Assembly (NCBI GenBank): GCA_900554515.1
Contig: USHN01000001.1
Coordinates: 109,848-173,847 of the forward strand
Direction of reading: 5' to 3'
Origin: an uncultured Acidaminococcus sp.
GTDB lineage: Bacteria > Bacillota > Negativicutes > Acidaminococcales > Acidaminococcaceae
DNA length: 64,000 nt
Position numbers and translations under genes: made by a program. Positions 6,847 through 14,206 of this stretch are shown here, in pieces. The notes under the pieces are model-generated. The model was not told the origin of the DNA, did not search any database, and saw only the letters and a list, made by a program, of their open reading frames with translations. Position 1 is the first letter of the stretch. Each line of letters opens with the position of its first letter.

Positions 6847-7917
6847 ATGGAATACAGCTTCAGTTCCCGTGAAAGAAACGGTAGTATCTGCCTAGTCCTG
6901 TCCTACAAAATTGGAAACAGGTGGAAACAGAAAACCAAGCAGGGCTTTAAGACACAAAGAGAGGCTAAAAAGCACCAGGATGAATTACTAAGGCTAGCCA
7001 GAAAAGAAGTGGGCTTTGATCTGGATCCGACTCTAAGGGGAATCACTCTTAGAAAATTCTGGGCGATCTACGAAAGGGATAAAAGCCAGGAGCTAACCTT
7101 CAGTACGCTCTGGACTTACAAGGCAGGCCTAGAAAATTTTACTTCTATACTTGATATCCCCTTGGTAAAACTATCCACAGCGGCTATTGTCAACGCCTTC
7201 CAACAGATTGGCTTATCTACAGCCACTAAAAATCTTTCCCTGGCTGCTCTCAAAACCATCCTAGAACATGCTGTGAAGATTTATAAAATCATCCCATCAA
7301 ATCCGGCCCGGCCTGTATCCAGAATTCGGTTTAAAGAGAAAAAGCCTCTCCGGGCGCTAAGCCGTAAAGAATTGCACCAGCTGATTGAAAGAGTCAAAGA
7401 CTATCGTGCGGACGTATACCTGCTAATTCTGATAGCAGCTACTACAGGAATGCGATGTGGCGAAGCCCTAGGGCTTACTTGGGACAACATCGACTTCAAC
7501 AAGCAGACCATTACCATTAATAAGCAATGGGGTTCCGTAGCTCATGGGTTGCAAGGTTTTAAGCCCTGTAAGACTAGAAACAGCTATCGAACGCTCCCGG
7601 TCTCAGCAAGTCTGCTCCACGAGTTAAAAGTATGGCATGACTTTCGGCCTCTGCCGCTTGACGGTAGAGTTTTTGGCGGGCTCTCCTCTCTCTACATTGC
7701 TACCCTGGCTGGTGAATACATTAGAAAGCATTTTCCAGGTCGTACTTTCCATAGTTTGCGCCATACCTTTGCTACGCTGCTGCTATCTGAAACAGGTGAT
7801 GTAAATTTGGTTGCTGGTGTTTTGGGTGATACGATTCAAACAGTATCTGCTACCTATCTGGACTACACTCAAGATGTACGGAACCGAGCGGCCAAAACTA
7901 TCCAGCGGCTCTTTTAA
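6847..7917 (+). CDS. int: phage/ICE tyrosine recombinase (integrase)
   Basis: A 356-residue site-specific recombinase: an N-terminal arm-binding AP2-like domain (1-60), a SAM-like core-binding domain (about 65-160) and the catalytic domain (170-356). Active-site residues are visible: Arg203 in TTGMRCGEA, Lys242, His302 and Arg305 in HSLRHTFA, and the nucleophile Tyr337 in TYLDY. The usual second His/Trp (LGH) is Asp328 here (VLGDT). GAAGGAGG precedes ATG. The gene stops 20 bases from a truncated hsdS, so it either marks the element end or belongs to a dedicated hsdS-rearranging system. Confidence 0.95.
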   Translation: MEYSFSSRERNGSICLVLSYKIGNRWKQKTKQGFKTQREAKKHQDELLRLARKEVGFDLDPTLRGITLRKFWAIYERDKSQELTFSTLWTYKAGLENFTSILDIPLVKLSTAAIVNAFQQIGLSTATKNLSLAALKTILEHAVKIYKIIPSNPARPVSRIRFKEKKPLRALSRKELHQLIERVKDYRADVYLLILIAATTGMRCGEALGLTWDNIDFNKQTITINKQWGSVAHGLQGFKPCKTRNSYRTLPVSASLLHELKVWHDFRPLPLDGRVFGGLSSLYIATLAGEYIRKHFPGRTFHSLRHTFATLLLSETGDVNLVAGVLGDTIQTVSATYLDYTQDVRNRAAKTIQRLF

Positions 7918-7937
7918 TTTTTGTCGTATTTTTGTCG

Positions 7938-8543
7938 TCATGTCCTTAATTCCCTTATTTCATGCTGTTCTAGGCTAAAATTTTGTAATATCTTATTATT
8001 CACCTCGATTTTGTCATCAATAGCCTTCAAAATCGAAACGATCTGACTCTGCACTTTCTTTGGTGGGATTACCAAACTCATACGTTTCAGGTCCGCAATC
8101 GTAACATGACCTAATCCTGTAGTCTGTTTATTCGTCGCAATCTGCGTGAAGTGAGGCTTTAAGAATTTCAAAATATAATAGAGAAAATCTTTTGTTACAA
8201 GCTCCTCATTTGCGGTTACCTTAAAGATATGTTGATTTAGCCATCCGTCCTGTAGACGATAGCGGAATACATCTATTGATGTTTGCGGATTCCCAGACCA
8301 AGAAAACAAAAGGTCATCCCATCGGATAAAAACCTCTTCTCCGTACTCTCTCTGGGTAAAAGACGTATTGGAATTGATACCGTTATTCAATTCTGCAATT
8401 TTTATCACCGGTCGACCTGTTTCTGTGAAATCTATTTTCTTAAATGCAAGGCCATTTTTCCAAATAGCAAGATCGAATAAGGACCGTCTGGTGCCATCGA
8501 GATCTGATTTTATGTTGTAGAGTGAGCTTTCATCAAATTTCAT
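7938..8543 (-). CDS. hsdS: half-length type I specificity subunit (HsdS, one target domain)
   Basis: A 201-residue protein; ATG 8543 has GGGAGAG upstream and overlaps the hsdM stop by 11 bases. It contains one target-recognition domain (to about 150) and the coiled linker (PPKKVQSQIVSILKAIDDKI then EVNNKILQNF). Normal HsdS (about 380-450 residues) would continue with a second target domain; this one diverges after NNKILQNF and stops at once, next to the integrase end. It probably lost its second half by element insertion or recombination. Half-HsdS proteins can work as dimers, so activity is possible. Confidence 0.85.
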   Translation of the reverse strand: MKFDESSLYNIKSDLDGTRRSLFDLAIWKNGLAFKKIDFTETGRPVIKIAELNNGINSNTSFTQREYGEEVFIRWDDLLFSWSGNPQTSIDVFRYRLQDGWLNQHIFKVTANEELVTKDFLYYILKFLKPHFTQIATNKQTTGLGHVTIADLKRMSLVIPPKKVQSQIVSILKAIDDKIEVNNKILQNFSLEQHEIRELRT

Positions 8544-10038
8544 ATCCAATCTCTCCCAGCTTCTTACGAATCTCATTTTCCAGCGCATGGGATTTCTTGA
8601 ACATATCCGACAGCTCAGACGTCAGCCGGTTCATCTTTTCTTCGAATGGTTCACCGTCGTCTTCCTGCTCTTCAATACCTACATAGCGCCCCGGAGTCAG
8701 GATGTAGTCCTGCTTTGCAATGTCCTCTGTAGCGGCCACGGCGCAAAAGCCTTTTACGTCCTCAAGGGTTCCATTCTGGAAGGCGGAAAAAGTGTCTGCT
8801 AGTTTCTGGATATCCTCTTCCGTAAAGTCCCGATGCTTGCGATCGACCATATGCCCCATCTTGCGGGCATCAATGAAAACGGTCTTCCCTTTCTGCTTCT
8901 TATTTTTTGTGATAAACCAAAGCGTGGCAGGGATGGTTACGCTATAGAAAAGCTGGGACGGCATAGCGATGATGCCGTCGATCAGATCATCTTCAATGAT
9001 TTTTTTCCGGATTTCACCTTCTCCGCCAGTCTGAGAAGATAACGCACCATTAGCAAGTACCAGCCCAATCTTGCCATTGGGTGCCAAGTGACTGATCATA
9101 TGCTGAATCCATGCAAAGTTGGCATTGCCCGCCGGAGGGATACCATATTTCCAGCGGACATCGTCCAGTAATTTTTCTCTTCCCCAGGGATTATAGTTAA
9201 ATGGCGGGTTCGCTAAAATAAAGTCTGCCTTTAAGCGGGGATGCAGATCATTTGTAAATGTATCCGCATGATATTTCCCCAGGTCGGCATCCAATCCCCG
9301 TATGGTCAAATTCATAACTGCCATTTTCCATGTATCCGGATTGGCTTCCTGTCCGAAGATAGAAACGTTTCCCCTATTTCCGGAATGCGCCTGAATGAAT
9401 TTGGCGCTCTGTACAAACATACCGCCACTTCCGCAGCAGCAATCATATACCCGGCAGTTTGAATAGGGTTTTAAAATAGAGACCAATGTGTTGACAATAC
9501 TTGACGGCGTATAGAATTCACCGCCCCCTTTGCCTTCTTTCTCTGCAAATTTGGCAATACAGTATTCATACGTACGCCCAAGCAGGTCCCGATTTCCTTC
9601 CGTTTCTGTCATGTCCATATTGGTGAAAAGGTCAACTACATCGCCAAGAACTTTCTTATCTAAATCCGGACTCGCATAATTCTTCGGCAGTACGTTCTTT
9701 AATTTTGTGTTATCTGCTTCAATGGAACGCATCGCATTATCAATGACTGTCCCAATCTCTGGCTTATGCGCCGCTGCGGCAATCTTTCCCCAGCGGGCAT
9801 CTTCGGGAACAAAGAATATGTTGTCTTCCATATAGGCGTCCCGATCATTTTCAAACCCTTCTCCGTCTTCTACTAGCTGTTGATATTTCTTGTCGAAAGC
9901 GGTAGAGATATATTTTAAGAAAATCAGTCCGATAATTACGTTTCTATATTCTGACGCAGGTATATGCCCCCATAATACGCAAGCTGCATCCCAAATCTGT
10001 TTTTCAAAGCCAATGGTTGCTTTTGTTTTTTCTGCCAT
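8533..10038 (-). CDS. hsdM: type I restriction-modification DNA methyltransferase subunit HsdM
   Basis: A 501-residue N6-adenine methyltransferase. The N-terminal HsdM helical domain (8-150) is followed by the methylase domain with GGGEFYTP (171-178), SAM motif I DCCCGSGG (199-206) and catalytic NPPF (277-280). It would form the M2S core with the adjacent HsdS. No hsdR is next to it: pgi lies upstream and the integrase downstream. The missing restriction subunit is either left of the window beyond the inserted segment or absent, leaving a methylation-only system. Confidence 0.95.
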   Translation of the reverse strand: MAEKTKATIGFEKQIWDAACVLWGHIPASEYRNVIIGLIFLKYISTAFDKKYQQLVEDGEGFENDRDAYMEDNIFFVPEDARWGKIAAAAHKPEIGTVIDNAMRSIEADNTKLKNVLPKNYASPDLDKKVLGDVVDLFTNMDMTETEGNRDLLGRTYEYCIAKFAEKEGKGGGEFYTPSSIVNTLVSILKPYSNCRVYDCCCGSGGMFVQSAKFIQAHSGNRGNVSIFGQEANPDTWKMAVMNLTIRGLDADLGKYHADTFTNDLHPRLKADFILANPPFNYNPWGREKLLDDVRWKYGIPPAGNANFAWIQHMISHLAPNGKIGLVLANGALSSQTGGEGEIRKKIIEDDLIDGIIAMPSQLFYSVTIPATLWFITKNKKQKGKTVFIDARKMGHMVDRKHRDFTEEDIQKLADTFSAFQNGTLEDVKGFCAVAATEDIAKQDYILTPGRYVGIEEQEDDGEPFEEKMNRLTSELSDMFKKSHALENEIRKKLGEIGYEI

Positions 10039-10066
10039 TACATATTCCCTTATACAATCAATGATA

Positions 10067-11512
10067 TTATTTTCCCTCGGCCAGCGTGCGGTTCATAATT
10101 TTCTTGTACACTTCCACCCCGGGCTGGTCGTAGGCATCCACGTTAGCCAATTCTCCTTCGTAGGCAATGGACAACATCAGGAAGTAGAAGATCTGCCCCA
10201 GAAAATATTCATCAATGCGCGGCACCCGGTACAGGGCATTCAGCCGTTTATCTCCGGATAACGCCGCTTGGTTGGCTTCCATAGCCACTTCCAGGGCACG
10301 CCCCACATCCATACCTTCATACCGTTTGTACACAGATAATGCAGGGAATGGATTATGGGTCTTTATACGATTTTTCCGGCTTTCCACAAACAAAAACTGA
10401 ACAATTTTATCCCGCCGTCCATCCTGATGCATCTGGGTCTGGGCGTGCATATCCGTCGTCCCGATGGCAACCACCGGCGTACGGCCATAAAATACCGTAT
10501 TCCCATCCCTGTCTTTGCGTTTTCCCAGGGATTCGGCCAAAAGCTGCACATACCATTCGCCCAGGGCTTTCAGCCGCATGGCATAGGGCATGATAATTTC
10601 AATCGTGGCCCCCAAATATTTGGCCCCGGCATATTTCAGCGTGGCGTTAAAAAGAGCCGGATTTTCTACCAAAGCGTTGCTGCGGCAGCATTGGTCCATA
10701 TCCCGTGCGCCCTTAAGCAGTGCCTCCAAATCCATACCTACGACAGCCCCTACAACAAGGCCCGGTTCGGATAGTACGCTGAAGCGACCGCCCACACCTA
10801 CCGGCACGTCAAAAATCGGCCAGGCGAATTGACGGGCCAGCTGATTGAGCGGCGCTTCCGCATTATTTTTGTCCGTGACCATGGCTCCGCTGACGGAAAA
10901 CAGCGTGTTCAGGCTGCTAAGCTCCTGATAAAAATACAAAAACGCCGTGGTGGTTTCCAGCGTGGTCCCGGATTTAGAAATCGGCACCAAAAGTACCCGA
11001 TACGTCCGGTGCTGTTCCTGCTGCATTTTATGAGCTTCCGCCAAAAGGGCTGCTTTAATCCCTTCCAAGTCTTCCGGATCCACATTATTCCCGCTGAAAT
11101 AGATCCGGGGAAGGTCCTTTTTATGTTCTGCGGGCCAATAGGCACTGGTACAGCAATCGTACAGCACCTTGCCGCCTAAATAGGAGCCCCCAATGCCGCA
11201 GAAGATTACCGCATCCGCTTCTTGCCGGGCTTTTTCCCCAAAAGCCGTCAGTTTCTGGAGGAGTTCCGGCGTATTGGGTGATTCTTTCCCGGGAAATGGC
11301 AGGCGGGGAAAATAAACCGGTTCCGGGGTTCCATCCTTGGACAGATGGTTCTTCGCTTCCCCGGTTTTCCGGATTTTTTCTACTGCTTCTGCCGCCGCCT
11401 GAATCCTGGGAGCTAGTTCATCCAGCATAGCAGCAGTAATCAGGCCTTCTCCCAGCATATTGGCCGCATCAAAAACAAAGCCAGAAGGCATGGTTATTTT
11501 GGTTTCCATCAT
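10067..11512 (-). CDS. pgi: glucose-6-phosphate isomerase
   Basis: A 481-residue cytosolic enzyme interconverting glucose-6-phosphate and fructose-6-phosphate. Both SIS domains are present, with the sugar-phosphate signature VGGRFSVLSEPGL near residue 240, GIGGSYLGG near 106 and SKSGTT near 180. GAGGGGAG precedes ATGATG. It is shorter than E. coli Pgi (549) and of the compact type seen in Firmicutes. It ends 28 bases before hsdM on the same strand, probably without functional linkage. Confidence 0.95.
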   Translation of the reverse strand: MMETKITMPSGFVFDAANMLGEGLITAAMLDELAPRIQAAAEAVEKIRKTGEAKNHLSKDGTPEPVYFPRLPFPGKESPNTPELLQKLTAFGEKARQEADAVIFCGIGGSYLGGKVLYDCCTSAYWPAEHKKDLPRIYFSGNNVDPEDLEGIKAALLAEAHKMQQEQHRTYRVLLVPISKSGTTLETTTAFLYFYQELSSLNTLFSVSGAMVTDKNNAEAPLNQLARQFAWPIFDVPVGVGGRFSVLSEPGLVVGAVVGMDLEALLKGARDMDQCCRSNALVENPALFNATLKYAGAKYLGATIEIIMPYAMRLKALGEWYVQLLAESLGKRKDRDGNTVFYGRTPVVAIGTTDMHAQTQMHQDGRRDKIVQFLFVESRKNRIKTHNPFPALSVYKRYEGMDVGRALEVAMEANQAALSGDKRLNALYRVPRIDEYFLGQIFYFLMLSIAYEGELANVDAYDQPGVEVYKKIMNRTLAEGK

Positions 11513-11609
11513 AACAAATCGCTCCCCTCTTTATTTTTCAGGACATTGCCATGGTCTATACCCCATTCTCCTTATATTTTAGCATGGGAAAAAGAAAGGA
11601 ACAACAAAA

Positions 11610-11639
11610 AAGGATGCCCAAATAGACATCCTTGTAGGT
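11610..11639 (-). terminator. terminator of the tRNA-Leu cluster
   Basis: On the minus strand AAGGATG and CATCCTT pair around a short loop and are followed by TTTTTTG, directly after the three leucine tRNA genes. Confidence 0.7.
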
Positions 11640-11645
11640 TTTAAT

Positions 11646-11732
11646 TGGTGCGGTAGAGAGGAATTGAACCTCCACGGTATTGCTACCACTAGCTCCTGAA
11701 GCTAGCGCGTCTGCCAGTTCCGCCACTACCGC
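11646..11732 (-). tRNA. tRNA-Leu (CAG), CCA encoded
   Basis: Full cloverleaf with a long variable arm. The acceptor is GCGGTAG/CTACCGC, the anticodon loop TTCAGGA lies on stem CTAGC/GCTAG, and CCA is encoded. Nearly identical to the third gene except for the acceptor stem. Confidence 0.95.
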
Positions 11733-11776
11733 ATGCAAGCTGTGAAATTATTGCTGTCAGTGCGTCTCTAATGAGT

Positions 11777-11862
11777 TGGTGCGGTTGGCGGGACTTGAAC
11801 CCGCATGAAGTTGCCTTCACCAGCCCCTCAAGCTGACGCGTCTGCCTTTCCGCCACAACCGC
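11777..11862 (-). tRNA. tRNA-Leu (GAG), CCA encoded
   Basis: Acceptor GCGGTTG/CAACCGC, anticodon loop TTGAGGG, long variable arm, encoded CCA. Confidence 0.95.
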
Positions 11863-11884
11863 AAAGTTGTGAAGAGATACAATT

Positions 11885-11971
11885 TGGTGCGGACGAGAGG
11901 AATTGAACCTCCACGGTATTGCTACCACTAGCTCCTGAAGCTAGCGCGTCTGCCAGTTCCGCCACGTCCGC
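11885..11971 (-). tRNA. tRNA-Leu (CAG), second copy, CCA encoded
   Basis: Same body and anticodon as the gene at 11646, but with acceptor GCGGACG/CGTCCGC. First gene of the leftward trio. Confidence 0.95.
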
Positions 11972-12023
11972 GTCTGTTATCAACTGACAACGTCGTTATT
12001 TTAGCATAGTACGGCGCCCCGCG

Positions 12024-12635
12024 TCAATAGTTTTTCAATGTTTTTTTATAAAGCTGTTGGTACCGATCCCGGTCCTGCATGACCTTCTGGACATACACTC
12101 TGGTGTCACTGAAAGGGATGGCGCTCAGCTCTTTGAAATCATAGCTCCAGTGATCTTCCTGCATCCATTCTTTTACCGTTCCCCGCCCCGCATTGTAGGC
12201 CGCCAGAATCAGCACTTCGTTGCCATGAAATTCTTCTTCCAGCTCGCTGAGATACCAGCAGCCAAATTTTATATTCAGCTCCGGTTTCAGCAGCATCCGG
12301 TCTTGGAAATTAGGAAAATCCGTACATTGGGCAATCCATGCGCCCGTTTCCGGCATAATCTGCATAAGGCCCAGGGCACCGGTTTTGGATTTTGCGTCCG
12401 GATTAAAACCGCTTTCGTTTTTAATGACCGCTACGGCTAAGAAGGGATCCACCCTGTACTGGGCACTGTACAAGTGAATTTCCCGGGCATAGGGCCAGTT
12501 GTACACAAAGCGGCGCTGCCCCATATCTGACCGCCAGGCCAAAAACGCTATCAGTATCACCAATAGCAGTGCCAGGATATAGGGGAGACATCCCTTTTGT
12601 TTTTTCTTTTTTCGCCGCCGCACTTGCATGCCCAT
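12024..12635 (-). CDS. membrane-anchored lytic transglycosylase (Slt family)
   Basis: A 203-residue protein with a very basic cytoplasmic start, one membrane anchor (about 17-34) and a periplasmic SLT domain. The catalytic Glu74 is in KNESGFNP and is followed by GALGLMQIMP and the late AAYNAGRGTV motif. It cleaves peptidoglycan glycan strands with formation of 1,6-anhydro ends. It is the last gene of the polA-mutM-coaE run, a grouping found in related genomes; the gap to coaE is 138 bases. Confidence 0.93.
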   Translation of the reverse strand: MGMQVRRRKKKKQKGCLPYILALLLVILIAFLAWRSDMGQRRFVYNWPYAREIHLYSAQYRVDPFLAVAVIKNESGFNPDAKSKTGALGLMQIMPETGAWIAQCTDFPNFQDRMLLKPELNIKFGCWYLSELEEEFHGNEVLILAAYNAGRGTVKEWMQEDHWSYDFKELSAIPFSDTRVYVQKVMQDRDRYQQLYKKTLKNY

Positions 12636-12773
12636 CCCTCACAAACCATAAACAAAACGCTGTCAAATCCTGCCACCCGCTCACAGCGGACAACAGGAAC
12701 CTGGCAGCGGAATTCTTTTCTTTTCATTGTATCAAAAGCAAGGGGAGACATGCAAGGCCACTTTGTTACAATA

Positions 12774-13367
12774 TCAGGAATTTTTAAAAAGTGCCTCCAG
12801 CGCCTGATCCACCTGGGCATATAACGCCGCTAACGAGCCGCTGTTATCCAGCACCACATCAGCATATTCTTTCTTTTTAGCAAGGGGCCACTGCCGCTGC
12901 ATCCGTGCTGCCACTTCTTCCCGGCGCATGCCGGAACGCACCATAGCCCGACGAATCTGTTCTTCCTCCGGAATAAAAACCAGCCACACCTGGTCTGTTT
13001 TTTCGTCCCAGCCACTTTCTAATAAAAGGGGCACGTCCAAAATCACAACCGGGTCATTTTTATGCTCTTGCAGAAAAATATCCCGTTCACGTGCCGCCGC
13101 TCCCTGGACGATAGCATTCATTTGGTGCAGAATCTTGGGGTCGTGAAAGGCCAGCTCTGCCATTTTACCCCGGTCCAGCTCTCCGTCCTTACGCAGAATT
13201 TCTTTTCCGAAAGCATTTATCATTTCTTCCAGGCAAGGCGACCCTTTTTGCTGCAAGCGATGTACACATGCATCCGCATCAAAAACAGGCAGCTTTTTTT
13301 GTCGCAGATACGCACTCACCGTACTTTTCCCCGAGGCGATGCCTCCTGTAAGACCAATCACCGTCAT
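12774..13367 (-). CDS. coaE: dephospho-CoA kinase
   Basis: A 197-residue enzyme for the last step of coenzyme A synthesis. The P-loop GGIASGKST lies near the N-terminus; the DADACVHRL and DVPLLLESGWD motifs of the family follow. ATG 13367 is chosen over a start 12 codons earlier because the earlier one lies inside mutM, while AGGTAGGCGG just before 13367 is a good ribosome site overlapping the mutM stop. Translation is therefore probably coupled to mutM. Confidence 0.95.
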   Translation of the reverse strand: MTVIGLTGGIASGKSTVSAYLRQKKLPVFDADACVHRLQQKGSPCLEEMINAFGKEILRKDGELDRGKMAELAFHDPKILHQMNAIVQGAAARERDIFLQEHKNDPVVILDVPLLLESGWDEKTDQVWLVFIPEEEQIRRAMVRSGMRREEVAARMQRQWPLAKKKEYADVVLDNSGSLAALYAQVDQALEALFKNS

Positions 13368-13374
13368 AGTCCGC

Positions 13375-14196
13375 CTACCTTTGGCAATGGGGGCAATAGA
13401 CACTGCCCCGCCCTGCCACTTTGATTTGTTTTAAAAGCGTTCCGCATTGGGGACAGGGCTCTCCCTTATGGTGGTACACATTTAAATACGCAGCGTTATC
13501 CCCCATCTTGCCATCCGCATCCTGATAATTGCGGAACGTGGTGCCATGGTGCCGCAGCCCTTGGGCGATAACCTGCTTGATGGTCAAAGCGAGAGCTTCC
13601 CATTCTTTTTTGGTCAGCCGGTCCACCCGCCTGGTAGGGCGGATGTGGCCCGCAAAAAGGCTTTCGTCGGCATAAATATTGCCCAGCCCTGCGATAACAC
13701 TCTGATCCAAAATAAACGATTTCACACGGGTGGTTTTTCCCTTCGCCTTTGCTCGTAAATAAGCCGCATTCATGGCGTCTTCCAGTGGTTCCGGTCCCAG
13801 CATTTCATAGCCGGCATCCCGGTAGTCATCCAGCCCGATAAGTTCCACTGTGCCAAATTTCCGGATATCGGAAAAATATAGATTCTCATTCCCTGACAGC
13901 ATAAAGGCCATGCGGGTAAAAGGCGGCTCTGCTTCTCCTTTAGGCAGTGCCAAAAGCGCCCCCGTCATCCGCAAATGCACCAATAGATGCACGCCCTTTT
14001 CCAGTTCCAGCCGCAGGTATTTTCCTTTGCGGCCTACATCTACAATCTGCCGGCCAGAAATTTCCCGACAAAAGGTTTCTACATCCGGATGATGGATCAT
14101 TTTAGGCACGTCCACCCGCACCGATTCAATTTTCTTTCCTTTTATATGAGGCAGGAGGGAAATCCGCACCTGCTCCACTTCTGGCAGTTCCGGCAT
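13375..14196 (-). CDS. mutM: formamidopyrimidine-DNA glycosylase
   Basis: A 273-residue base-excision enzyme that removes 8-oxoguanine and formamidopyrimidines. Starts MPELPEVE (catalytic Pro2, Glu3), has DIRKFGT and LGNIYADE motifs, and ends with a C4 zinc finger (CPQC ... CPHC). Lies 10 bases after polA, which fits a repair operon polA-mutM-coaE. Confidence 0.97.
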   Translation of the reverse strand: MPELPEVEQVRISLLPHIKGKKIESVRVDVPKMIHHPDVETFCREISGRQIVDVGRKGKYLRLELEKGVHLLVHLRMTGALLALPKGEAEPPFTRMAFMLSGNENLYFSDIRKFGTVELIGLDDYRDAGYEMLGPEPLEDAMNAAYLRAKAKGKTTRVKSFILDQSVIAGLGNIYADESLFAGHIRPTRRVDRLTKKEWEALALTIKQVIAQGLRHHGTTFRNYQDADGKMGDNAAYLNVYHHKGEPCPQCGTLLKQIKVAGRGSVYCPHCQR

Positions 14197-14206
14197 AAAG
14201 CGCTCC

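Noticed and set aside
6477..6872. 131-residue plus-strand gene before the integrase
   Set aside because: No ribosome site, crosses two hairpins, and the opposite strand has a signal-peptide gene with an AGGA site.
10355..10774. 139-residue plus-strand gene inside pgi
   Set aside because: Opposite to the well-conserved glucose-6-phosphate isomerase; no independent support.
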